The notes beneath the pieces are model-generated. The model had not been told where the DNA came from, did no database searches, and was given only the letters and a program-made list of their open reading frames with translations. A DNA stretch of 64,000 bases, taken from AcAMD-5 sp044343935 (GTDB lineage Bacteria > Actinomycetota > Actinomycetes > S36-B12 > UBA5976). How positions within the stretch are numbered: the first letter of the stretch is position 1; the number at the start of each line of letters is the position of its first letter. Shown here piece by piece: positions 9,463 to 17,121 of the stretch. The DNA lies in NCBI GenBank assembly GCA_044343935.1, contig JBIJDU010000003.1, positions 6,375 through 70,374 of the forward strand, in the 5' to 3' direction. The position numbers were made by a program, and so were the translations under genes.

Positions 9463-9525
9463 TTTTTCTCCGTAGGTCAAGTAGGGCGGTATTCTCGCAG
9501 ACTTGAGCAAATTCGCGTACTTTGG

Positions 9526-10662
9526 CTAGCCCTGCGCGAGCCCAGCCTTGAGATCAACGATGAATGGGATTGGCCCTGGGTCAATGCCAGTTGCCAGCGC
9601 CACATAAGCAGAGGCGTAATCCACGATGGTAGCAATAGTGGCTACCCGATGCAGTGGTTGCTGCTCATCAGCGGTGATGGTGGTCACCAACATCCCGCGC
9701 GAAATAGCCAGATCGGTCACTAAGTCAGCAGTGCGGCGAGCAAGTTCGCTCTCTTGCGCATCGCGTAGCAGCACTAATCGCAGACCAGAAGTAATTGTTG
9801 GATCTTCAATTCGATCCTTAAACAACTGTTCCACTGCATCGTCGTCATCTAGAAAGAAGCCATCCATAACCACCACTTGATTATGCGCCGCTTCAGGCAA
9901 TGTGCCATAAATTGCTGGCGCATTGGCATTCTCATTTAACTGACAGGCAAATCGATATGCCAGTGGCGCTAACTGCGAGCTGGTTGCCCAGCAAATAGTG
10001 ACATGTCCGGCAACTTCTAGCGCTAATGCTTTTGCCGCACTTTCATCCAACGCTGAAGTTGCACCATTTTGAGTTGATAGCAGATCTAATTTATCGGCAA
10101 GTGCTGCCGCGTCTTTTGCTTTGAACTCCATTAAGCCAAGCGCATCAGCAATCATCAACTGCGGTGTTAACAACAACCATAAACATGCTCTTGGCATTCG
10201 ACCTGCGGGATCAATCTCAATCAAATCGGCACGATGATCTGATACCAAATTTGCCAGTTTTGAATTTGCTGATGAAATTGCTACCACACGACAACCCCGC
10301 TGCAGCGCACTTTGCGTTGCACTTAAGGTTTCTGCGGTATTGCCAGATGCTGAACAGGAAATTACAAAATCATTACTACCAACCCAAGCAGGTAACGAAT
10401 CGGAATTCACCGCAATAACTGGAATGCCGCCATTTGTAATGTTGGCTTGCAGAATCTGACCGGCAATTCCAGATCCGCCCATTCCTAAAATAACTACTGC
10501 TCGCGGTTGCTCAGACTTAATTGAATTGAGCAATTCAGCAGAAACTGCTTTGCTAGCCACTCGGACTTGCGCACCTGCTTCAGCGATCGCTTTTAGCATC
10601 TGCGTGCTGTCGCACAACGCCATGGCATCAGCATCATCAAGCAACGCATCATCAATTATCAT
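9526..10662 (-). CDS. Bifunctional phosphoglucose/phosphomannose isomerase-like SIS protein (TobH/ManA-like)
   Basis: Predicted to interconvert fructose-6-phosphate with mannose-6-phosphate and/or glucose-6-phosphate, feeding ManB and ManC. The 378 residues have an N-terminal SIS domain (GMGGSGIAGQIL at about 59-70; SCSASGNTAET near 105) and a C-terminal PGI/PMI domain with the ligand-region motif LNENANAPAIYG. It overlaps the Trm112-like gene by 11 bases, and the block PGI/PMI - small zinc protein - manB is conserved in Actinobacteria as I recall. AAGGA precedes the ATG. Which isomerase activity dominates cannot be decided from sequence. Confidence 0.82.
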   Translation of the reverse strand: MIIDDALLDDADAMALCDSTQMLKAIAEAGAQVRVASKAVSAELLNSIKSEQPRAVVILGMGGSGIAGQILQANITNGGIPVIAVNSDSLPAWVGSNDFVISCSASGNTAETLSATQSALQRGCRVVAISSANSKLANLVSDHRADLIEIDPAGRMPRACLWLLLTPQLMIADALGLMEFKAKDAAALADKLDLLSTQNGATSALDESAAKALALEVAGHVTICWATSSQLAPLAYRFACQLNENANAPAIYGTLPEAAHNQVVVMDGFFLDDDDAVEQLFKDRIEDPTITSGLRLVLLRDAQESELARRTADLVTDLAISRGMLVTTITADEQQPLHRVATIATIVDYASAYVALATGIDPGPIPFIVDLKAGLAQG

Positions 10663-10816
10663 TTTTTTCCTTTAGCAAAATAGCAATTTCGTTTTTAATA
10701 ACAAATTGCTGGCCACAAGTTAGGCAAACCAACTGATCTGCCTGCAGTTGCAGCTGGCCGCTATCGCCAGCCGGACAGCGCAAAATTTGTGTTAAATCGC
10801 CAATGGAGAGCCTCAC
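10652..10816 (-). CDS. Trm112-like small zinc-ribbon protein
   Basis: A 54-residue gene short enough to be missed by ordinary ORF cut-offs. Translation from GTG 10814-10816 gives MRLSIGDLTQILRCPAG, then VCLTCGQQFVIKNEIAILL, the usual Trm112/UPF0434 pattern: a Cys-Pro turn, a C-x2-C knuckle, and a final I-x-(D/N)-x-I-x-x-(L/M)-L strand. The first knuckle has only one cysteine (CPAGDSG), so three of four possible zinc ligands are visible. Trm112 proteins activate methyltransferases in archaea and eukaryotes; the bacterial role is unclear. It sits between manB and the PGI/PMI gene and overlaps the latter by 11 bases. Confidence 0.8.
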   Translation of the reverse strand: MRLSIGDLTQILRCPAGDSGQLQLQADQLVCLTCGQQFVIKNEIAILLKEKNDN

Positions 10817-10840
10817 TCCCCTACTTTCGCACAGGAAGGG

Positions 10841-12211
10841 CTAAAAGTCTCCAATTACGGCAAGGGCAGCAGCAACTTGCTGCTGCAAAATCTCTTCGCT
10901 ATCAGCTTCTACGTTCAAGCGCACCAGCGGCTCGGTGTTGCTGGCTCTCACATTTAGCCACCAAGTCTGGCTGGTAATTGTGATCCCATCTAACTCATCT
11001 AATTCATTTCCCGGTCCAAAAGCGCGCTTCACGCGATCGATTGCCGCTGTTACATCTGGTACTTTGGAATTAATTTCACCTGATTGTGGATAGCGAGCAC
11101 ATGATGCAATTAACTCACTAAATTTTTTATCGCTATTAGATAACTCTGCAATTGCAAACAGCGCTGCTAACATTCCAGAATCCGCAAACCAGAAATCTCG
11201 GAAATAAAAATGGCCAGAGTGCTCGCCACCAAATACCGCATTGCGCTCAGCCATTACTTGCTTAATAAACGAATGTCCAACTCGAGTTCGCACCGCATGG
11301 CCACCATGCTCGGCAATAATTTCAGGTACTGCATTGGAGCTGATTAAATTATGCACGATGGTTGCGCCTGGATTATTGAGCAGAAATCGTTTTGCAATTA
11401 ACGCAGTTAGCGCACTTGGCGTCACCAGCGCACCAGTTTCATCAACTAAGAAACAGCGATCTGCATCACCATCAAATGCCAGTCCCAAATCCGCGTTAGT
11501 TTCAATTACTTTTTGTTGTAATTGAACTAAATTAGTTGGATCAATTGGATTTGCTTCATGATTGGGAAAATTGCCATCTAACTCAAAATACATCTCAATG
11601 ACTGACAGGCCTGGCAGCGCCAACACACTAGGTGCGGTATGACCAGCCATTCCATTACCCGCATCAACCACCACAGTTAGTGGTTTAACTTGATTTAGTC
11701 CGGCTAATTCATGTAAGAACTTGGCATAGTCAGCCAATACGTCTTGCCTGGTAATTGAGCCAGTAGTAGCCGCCGGTTCAATACTGCCGGCAGCCACAAT
11801 CTCTTTTATTTTTGCTAAGCCCGTTTCTTGACCAACTGGTTTGGCGCCAGCAAGACATAACTTAATTCCGTTATAGGCGGCTGGATTATGACTTGCAGTG
11901 AGCATCGCGCCTGGTAATTTCAACTTACCGGATGCAAAATAAAGTTGATCAGTACTTGCCAGCCCAATATCAATCACATCAACGCCTTGCGAGTTAACGC
12001 CTGCGGCAAAAGCCTGGGCATAGCCAACGCCGCTATCGCGCATATCGCGACCTAGCACAATGGCACCAGGGCCACCGCCAGCAACGGCAATATCTAACGC
12101 AACCACAAATGCCGCACCAACTGCTTGCACGATTTCGGCATTGAGTTCAGTGTCAACTAGGCCACGAATGTCGTAGGCCTTAAAGATTTTCGCTAATTGC
12201 GGCATTGCCAT
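10841..12211 (-). CDS. manB: Phosphomannomutase / phosphoglucomutase
   Basis: Interconverts mannose-6-phosphate and mannose-1-phosphate (possibly also glucose phosphates) for GDP-mannose. The 456 residues carry the four alpha-D-phosphohexomutase domains: KAYDIRG near residue 11, the catalytic serine loop TASHNPAAYNG (about 105-115), the metal loop DGDADRC (about 248-254), the sugar loop GGEHSGH (about 324-330) and a C-terminal phosphate loop RASNTEPLVRLNVE. Length is normal. ATG 12209-12211 was used; an ATG two codons later is equally possible. It stands in the manA-like/Trm112/manB/DUF3499 block. Confidence 0.93.
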   Translation of the reverse strand: MAMPQLAKIFKAYDIRGLVDTELNAEIVQAVGAAFVVALDIAVAGGGPGAIVLGRDMRDSGVGYAQAFAAGVNSQGVDVIDIGLASTDQLYFASGKLKLPGAMLTASHNPAAYNGIKLCLAGAKPVGQETGLAKIKEIVAAGSIEPAATTGSITRQDVLADYAKFLHELAGLNQVKPLTVVVDAGNGMAGHTAPSVLALPGLSVIEMYFELDGNFPNHEANPIDPTNLVQLQQKVIETNADLGLAFDGDADRCFLVDETGALVTPSALTALIAKRFLLNNPGATIVHNLISSNAVPEIIAEHGGHAVRTRVGHSFIKQVMAERNAVFGGEHSGHFYFRDFWFADSGMLAALFAIAELSNSDKKFSELIASCARYPQSGEINSKVPDVTAAIDRVKRAFGPGNELDELDGITITSQTWWLNVRASNTEPLVRLNVEADSEEILQQQVAAALAVIGDF

Positions 12212-12236
12212 GTCGCCAGCGTATCTGGCTAATTAA

Positions 12237-12548
12237 TTATTCGGTAGGTGGCACTAACCGAAGTTGTGGCCTAGGCATATTGGTGCCAGCAGGATGCCGA
12301 TCTCGATAACTAGTGTCGTAATCCAGATCGGTGCCAGTTAACAGCGCCGCATCAACTTTCAATCTAACAACTTCCCAGCCAACCGGAACGGTTAGTGAAT
12401 CGGTATGCGATTGGCACAAGTCGTAGCAATGTGGTTCTGGCGCTGCTGCAAGTGGACCCAGCACTGCGGTTGAGTCGGCATAGACGTAAGTCAGCGTCGC
12501 TACCGCGACCCGCTTACATGCTGGCTTAGAACACACCCGGTTACCCAC
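12237..12548 (-). CDS. DUF3499 family protein
   Basis: Conserved actinobacterial protein of unknown function (homologue of Rv3258c as I recall). The 103 residues begin VGNRVCSKPACKRVAVATL, with cysteines that may bind metal, followed by family landmarks TYVYADSTAVLGPL, EPHCYDLCQSH and GWEVVRL. I start at GTG 12546-12548 since homologues begin just before the first CS; the longer frame would run into the divergent gene at 12581. Only 32 bases separate the two starts, so promoters must overlap. Confidence 0.82.
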   Translation of the reverse strand: MGNRVCSKPACKRVAVATLTYVYADSTAVLGPLAAAPEPHCYDLCQSHTDSLTVPVGWEVVRLKVDAALLTGTDLDYDTSYRDRHPAGTNMPRPQLRLVPPTE

Positions 12549-12580
12549 GCGCTCAAGGTAGTGGGTCTTACGCTTTTCTC

Positions 12581-12958
12581 GTGTTAAGACACAGGGATAG
12601 ACATGGCCGACGACCAACTGAGCCACTGCGCTGGGATTGGCCTGAGTTAATCAGTCAAGCCCATAACTCAATTCTGCGCAGTGTGATTAAGCGGGCACCG
12701 GAACTAGAAGCACAAATTCGAGGAATTAGGTTCGAATTAATTGATCTACCGAACTTAACTGAATTAGAACTAGGAAACCAGCTATCACTTACAAATGCGG
12801 CAGTTACTCCAACTGGAATTCAGGTTGCCATCTTTCGCCGACCAATTGAAGTGCGAGCCAGTAGCAACAAGGGCCGTGTTTCGTTACTACGTTTTGCAAT
12901 AGCCGAATCGTTAGCCGAATTACTAAATGTTGATATCGAAATTTTTAACGAAAACTAA
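12581..12958 (+). CDS. Metallopeptidase-family (minimal zincin-like) protein lacking HExxH
   Basis: A 125-residue protein matching the actinobacterial branch of the minimal MMP-like family (homologue of Rv3259). Landmarks are the basic N-terminus RHRDRHGRR, a central strand region FELIDLP, the segment IFRRPIEVRA and the helix RFAIAESLAELLNVD. The last aligns with the zinc helix HExGHxxGxxD of catalytic members, but the histidines are missing; the actinobacterial branch is usually like this, so it is probably not an active peptidase. Start GTG at 12581 keeps the conserved RDRHGR segment; no ribosome site is seen. Its stop overlaps the whiB stop (CTAA). Confidence 0.75.
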   Translation: MLRHRDRHGRRPTEPLRWDWPELISQAHNSILRSVIKRAPELEAQIRGIRFELIDLPNLTELELGNQLSLTNAAVTPTGIQVAIFRRPIEVRASSNKGRVSLLRFAIAESLAELLNVDIEIFNEN

Positions 12959-13212
12959 ACTGCTTTACGACGAAGTCGTCGTCGCTCGCGCTCAGATAAT
13001 CCGCCCCAGATGCCAAAGCGTTCATCGTTCTCCAAGGCGTATTCCAAACATTCGACTCGTACTTCACAAGACAAGCAAACGCGCTTTGCATCCCGAGTAG
13101 AGCCACCTTTTTCTGGGAAGAAAGCCTCTGGATCGGTTTGTGCACATAGTGCCCGCTCTTGCCAAGAAATCACTTCTAGGTCTACATCGAGCATGCGACC
13201 AACAGATGCCAT
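12955..13212 (-). CDS. whiB2: WhiB-family iron-sulfur transcription factor (WhiB2/WhmD-like)
   Basis: [4Fe-4S] regulator, essential for septation in mycobacteria (WhiB2/WhmD). The 85 residues have the four cluster cysteines Cys23, Cys46, Cys49 and Cys55, the GIWGG turn (67-71) and a basic C-terminal tail (ERERRRLRRK) for DNA contact. The WhiB2 call rests on its place beside DUF3499, the zincin-like gene, manB and manC, the mycobacterial order. AAGGGA stands seven bases before the ATG, and a good promoter lies at 13238-13267. Confidence 0.92.
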   Translation of the reverse strand: MASVGRMLDVDLEVISWQERALCAQTDPEAFFPEKGGSTRDAKRVCLSCEVRVECLEYALENDERFGIWGGLSERERRRLRRKAV

Positions 13213-13237
13213 GGAAAAATCCCTTCTAAGTGGGTGA

Positions 13238-13267
13238 ATTACACACTTGTTATTCGGTTTTAGTCAA
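13238..13267 (-). promoter_or_regulatory. Predicted whiB promoter
   Basis: On the minus strand TTGACT (13262-13267) and TGTAAT (13238-13243) are 18 bases apart, about 25 bases before the whiB ATG, resembling a housekeeping sigma promoter. A weak GC hairpin with a short T run (about 13285-13300) lies further upstream and might end manC transcripts. Otherwise nothing is seen in 13213-13338. Confidence 0.55.
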
Positions 13268-13338
13268 GTTTTAAGGGGAAAATAGCCCTTTCGGGGGCAG
13301 AAAATTAGTTAATCACCAGTAACTGGGGGCATATCTGG

Positions 13339-14394
13339 CTAATTTCCAGAAAGCGCTAGATCGGGCCAAACCCTTGTCCCTGGCGGAATTTCAGCCTCAA
13401 TTTGGCAGTGTTCTGAAATCACAACGCGAGTTAAAGCCAGATTGTCCGCCAACTGTGATTTTGCTCCCAAAATTGAATCAAAGAGCTGTGCCCCTGCGCC
13501 AACTTGTGCTGCTGTAAAAACAATTGAGCCAGAAACCACCGCACCAGCACCAATAATGGCATCAGCTGAGATCACGGAACCACCAAAAATTATTGCCGTT
13601 GGATCTACTTTTGCGCTCGGATGAATGATTGCTTCGGATCTAGTTTTAATCAATGGCGAAGGCACAATTTGCTGTACTAAATCCGCTGAACCTTGAATAT
13701 AAGAATAAGGCGTTCCTAAATCTAAGAAATATGAATTATCCAAATAACCCAGCATCACTACCCCATCAGCTAGCGCAGCTGGAAACACTTCACGCTCAAC
13801 TGATGCTGGCACCCCTGGTGCAATTCGCTGAACTAACTCATAACTCAAAATGTAACAACCAGCATTAATTTGATCGGTAACAATTTCAGCTGCAGTTTTA
13901 GGCTTTTCTAAAAACGCAGTGACTTGGCCGCTGGCATCAGTTGGTACTAAACCAAACGCACTGGGGTCCGGCACTGAAACTAGATGCAGCGAACCCGCGG
14001 CATTGCTTGCGCCATACTGAGAAATTTGTGCCTTGAGATCATGCCCGCTTAACACGTCACCGTTTAGCACAACTACTGATTCGCCAGCTGCCAGCCCGAG
14101 TTGATCAGCGGCATTTCGGATTGCACCACCAGTGCCAAGCGGGGTTTGCTCAACGGCAACTTTTATCTCAGTGGTCAGATAATTCTCAGTGGCGAGCCAG
14201 TTATCAAATACTTCAGCTCGGTATGAAGTTGCCAACATAACTTCCGTAATCCCAGCATCAGCTAATTTCGCTATTTGGTGAGCAGTAATTGGATAACCAG
14301 CAACTGGCAACATTGGTTTTGGCGTAGCTAACGTTAATGGTCGAAGCCGAGTGCCTTCGCCACCAACTAATAAAATCGCTTTAGTGATGCTCAT
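13339..14394 (-). CDS. manC: Mannose-1-phosphate guanylyltransferase / NDP-sugar pyrophosphorylase
   Basis: Makes GDP-mannose (or another NDP-sugar) from the sugar-1-phosphate. The 351 residues contain the nucleotidyltransferase signature GGEGTRLRPLTLATPKPMLPV (near residues 11-31), the sugar-binding NGDVLSGHD (about 115) and EKPK (about 162), and a C-terminal hexapeptide-repeat beta-helix (about 260-340). This matches the small actinobacterial ManC type (Rv3264c), not the 470-residue proteobacterial ManC. One base separates it from the upstream SpoIID-like gene. GDP specificity is inferred from manB and synteny. Confidence 0.85.
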   Translation of the reverse strand: MSITKAILLVGGEGTRLRPLTLATPKPMLPVAGYPITAHQIAKLADAGITEVMLATSYRAEVFDNWLATENYLTTEIKVAVEQTPLGTGGAIRNAADQLGLAAGESVVVLNGDVLSGHDLKAQISQYGASNAAGSLHLVSVPDPSAFGLVPTDASGQVTAFLEKPKTAAEIVTDQINAGCYILSYELVQRIAPGVPASVEREVFPAALADGVVMLGYLDNSYFLDLGTPYSYIQGSADLVQQIVPSPLIKTRSEAIIHPSAKVDPTAIIFGGSVISADAIIGAGAVVSGSIVFTAAQVGAGAQLFDSILGAKSQLADNLALTRVVISEHCQIEAEIPPGTRVWPDLALSGN

Positions 14395-14395
14395 C

Positions 14396-15601
14396 TTAAT
14401 TTGTCGCCGGCTTAATGTGTTCTATCCAAACCGATCTAGTTGGAATCGCTGCTCGTAAATTTCGACCAGAAAGCAGCGCTTTTTCGCCAGTTGACGAAAC
14501 AGCGCGGAACATCCGAACTGAACCGCCTGGATTACGAGATGCTACTTGCACTTTAACCACATCTGGCAACTTAAATAACTTTGCTAATTGAGAAGCACTA
14601 ACTGGCACGCTCCATCTAACTTGCGGCCCGGCGAGCGGATCAATTGAGAACTGATCTTCCACGCTTTTTGCCCAAGGACGTGGCGATCCCCAAACATCTT
14701 CGCTGTTCTCTGTCTTGCCGTTAGAGCGAGCGAAAAACCAAGCCGCCACCGGCTTTTGATCTAATCCGATCACTTGTCCAGCAGTTGTTCGCACTGCTTT
14801 GCGCCAATTGGCATATCCGGGCAATCGATATCTTTCACTGCCGCGCATGTTTTGATCACCAACTGAGAAGACATGACAACCACAACTTGTTTTTGCTCCA
14901 GCATTCACTGCCGTAATGGCAATACTGCGCGATGCAATTGCTTGTGCTTCTAGCGCTGCGGCTGGCCAAGTGGAGGCCACTTCCGCAACTAAATTCAAAT
15001 ACTCATCTTTTACCTGAAGTTTCAATACCGCCTGCACTGAATTTCCTCTGGCAGATAACAGCAACGGACCGAATCGATATTTAGTTGAGCTGCTATCTGC
15101 CCGTGTCAGCATTAATTCACTCTTTGGCTCTGCACTGCTAAACCCAGCCACACCAGACCATGAAATCTCCGCAGTTGGCGTTCGAACTAATTCACCGCTG
15201 CTTGCGGTAAAAACTAAGGTGCCGTTTTCTGCAGTTACGCTCATCGCTTCAAGCGAATTGATCGGGGATTCTAAGTTTGTAATTGTCAGCGAGGTTTGAT
15301 CAGTTTTGCGAATTGGAACCGCTGCAATAGTTAAGTTGGATTGATTTGCGGCAACATTGACCAGTATTGGCACCGCATCATCAACCTGAATTAACTGTGC
15401 TGCTGGGTAGTAATGCGCGAGAATTTCAGCTGCACTTCGCCCATTTTGCGCCTGCACAAATGCGCCAACCTGACTCATGCCAACGCCATGTCCCAGGCCA
15501 AATCCGGCAATTAGAAAGTTAGGAGGCGCGGGGTTGGCCGCAGCGCTAGGGACAGTAATTGCCAACAACATCAGCGCTAGTGCTGCCCGAAAAATCGCCA
15601 T
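14396..15601 (-). CDS. Secreted SpoIID/LytB-domain protein
   Basis: Exported protein related to SpoIID lytic transglycosylases acting on peptidoglycan. A signal peptide (residues 1-25, ending AAAN) precedes GFGLGHGVGMSQVGAFVQAQ, a glycine/histidine-rich motif found at the end of Firmicutes SpoIID but at the N-terminus here, as in other actinobacterial members. The SpoIID core occupies about 205-370 (LEAQAIASRSIAI; AWFFARSNGKTENSEDVWG). I chose ATG 15599-15601 over TTG two codons earlier; neither has a clear ribosome site. It precedes manC and diverges from the LCP ligase, in keeping with a wall role. Confidence 0.82.
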   Translation of the reverse strand: MAIFRAALALMLLAITVPSAAANPAPPNFLIAGFGLGHGVGMSQVGAFVQAQNGRSAAEILAHYYPAAQLIQVDDAVPILVNVAANQSNLTIAAVPIRKTDQTSLTITNLESPINSLEAMSVTAENGTLVFTASSGELVRTPTAEISWSGVAGFSSAEPKSELMLTRADSSSTKYRFGPLLLSARGNSVQAVLKLQVKDEYLNLVAEVASTWPAAALEAQAIASRSIAITAVNAGAKTSCGCHVFSVGDQNMRGSERYRLPGYANWRKAVRTTAGQVIGLDQKPVAAWFFARSNGKTENSEDVWGSPRPWAKSVEDQFSIDPLAGPQVRWSVPVSASQLAKLFKLPDVVKVQVASRNPGGSVRMFRAVSSTGEKALLSGRNLRAAIPTRSVWIEHIKPATN

Positions 15602-15711
15602 GGGCAATTATTGACGGGAAAGTGTGAGAAAATCAGCCACATATTGCGCGTGGAGCAGAACTCACAGAACTTCCTAATTGAGTCATCTATTCTCGCCTCA
15701 AGGAGAGTTAA

Positions 15712-17121
15712 GTGCGGATAAAAGGTCATCGGCCATCGTTGGTGCTGTTAAGCAGCATCAGCGCTGTTACCTTGGCCATTACTTTGATATCTGGCTTGTT
15801 TGGTATTGCGCTTAGAACTGTTGCAGATGAAGTAAATACCACCGACATCTCAGCCCAACTTGGTGATCGACCTGCTATCCCGGCATCGCCAACCGGTCCG
15901 ATTGATATTTTGATTATGGGAAGCGATACCAGGGCTGGTCAAGGCAGAAAGTACGGTCAACCTGGCTATTACACCTCAGCGCATTCTGATACTACGTTGC
16001 TTGCACATATATATGAGGATCGAAAACGAGTATTAGTGGTTAGCATTCCGCGCGATACCATCGTTCGAATTCCAGAATGCACTAATTCCGAAGGCAAGGT
16101 TTATCCGCCAATTACAACCAGATTCAATTACGCCTTCACTCAAGGTGGGCCTGGTTGCACCGTAAAAACAGTTGAGTCAATTACCGGTATCACCATTGAG
16201 CATTTCGCGGTACTGGATTTCCGCGGCTTTAAGGCAGTTGTCGATGCGTTAGGTGGTGTTGAAGTATGTGTGCCAGAAGATGTAAATGACAATAAGAGCA
16301 AGTTATTCATCGATGCCGGCTTGCAGACACTAAATGGAGAAGACTCGCTGGCTTACGTTAGAACCAGATACGGCTTAGGTGATGGCGGAGATATTTCGCG
16401 AATTTCTAGACAGCAAGATTTTCTCAAGTCAATGGTCCGCAAAATTACTAGCTCGCAAGTGCTGCTTGACCCAATCCGATTATTCCGAACCTTAAATGAA
16501 GTTGCTAAATCCTTAACAACCGATCCGGCGTTGGGATCTGTTGAAAAAATGACTGCGTTAGTTCGCAGCATCGCCGGAATTGATCCCAGCAAGATTAGAT
16601 TTATGACCGCACCTATCTCAACAAATCCAAAAGATCGAAATACCGTGGTTTTTTCCAAGATTGAAGCGACCAAACTTTGGACAGCATTAGCCAATGATGA
16701 GGGTTATAACGAGCCAATTGAGTTAACTGAGTCTCAAATTCCTGATGTACCAGTAACTACTGTCTCAGTCACTGTGCTAAATGGCACCAGCATTCCGGGT
16801 GCCGCCAGTGAAGCGGCTAATTTGTTAGGTGATGAAGGTTTCAAGATTGTCGGAACTAGAAATGCCCCTGAACCGGTTTCGGAAAGTTACATCCGAGCTA
16901 GTGAAAATCAATTACCGCAGGCCCGAACATTAGCCAAAGCATTGGGCAACAACATTGAAATTCAAATTCAGGATTCCCGCAGTAATGACATTAAGTTATT
17001 TATTGGGTCAAATAGAGTTAATGTGATTGGTTTTCCAAAAATTGAAGAAAAGCCAGCTACTTGGCAACAACCAAAGCCATCTGGTTCAGATGAGAAAAGT
17101 CCTTGCCTAGTTAAGAATTAG
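15712..17121 (+). CDS. LytR-CpsA-Psr (LCP) family cell-wall glycopolymer ligase
   Basis: Membrane enzyme that transfers lipid-linked polymers to peptidoglycan. The 469 residues have one N-terminal helix (about 10-35), the extracytoplasmic LCP domain (about 60-250: ILIMGSDTR, HSDTTLLAHI, SIPRDTIVRIP with the catalytic-site Arg, FNYAFTQGG, ALGGVEVCVPEDV, YVRTRYG) and a LytR_C domain (about 345-445, VTVLNGTSIPGAA). GGAGAG stands before the GTG start. Position beside manC matches Rv3267 (Lcp1, arabinogalactan ligase); here it more likely attaches the polymer made by the genes that follow. Confidence 0.92.
   Translation: MRIKGHRPSLVLLSSISAVTLAITLISGLFGIALRTVADEVNTTDISAQLGDRPAIPASPTGPIDILIMGSDTRAGQGRKYGQPGYYTSAHSDTTLLAHIYEDRKRVLVVSIPRDTIVRIPECTNSEGKVYPPITTRFNYAFTQGGPGCTVKTVESITGITIEHFAVLDFRGFKAVVDALGGVEVCVPEDVNDNKSKLFIDAGLQTLNGEDSLAYVRTRYGLGDGGDISRISRQQDFLKSMVRKITSSQVLLDPIRLFRTLNEVAKSLTTDPALGSVEKMTALVRSIAGIDPSKIRFMTAPISTNPKDRNTVVFSKIEATKLWTALANDEGYNEPIELTESQIPDVPVTTVSVTVLNGTSIPGAASEAANLLGDEGFKIVGTRNAPEPVSESYIRASENQLPQARTLAKALGNNIEIQIQDSRSNDIKLFIGSNRVNVIGFPKIEEKPATWQQPKPSGSDEKSPCLVKN

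Noticed and set aside
9463..9525. SAH riboswitch before ahcY
   Set aside because: Only 63 bases separate ahcY from the upstream stop, and no matching hairpin arrangement is evident.
12581..12958. Active metalloprotease
   Set aside because: The helix that should carry HExxH reads RFAIAESLAELLNVD, without histidines, as in other actinobacterial members.
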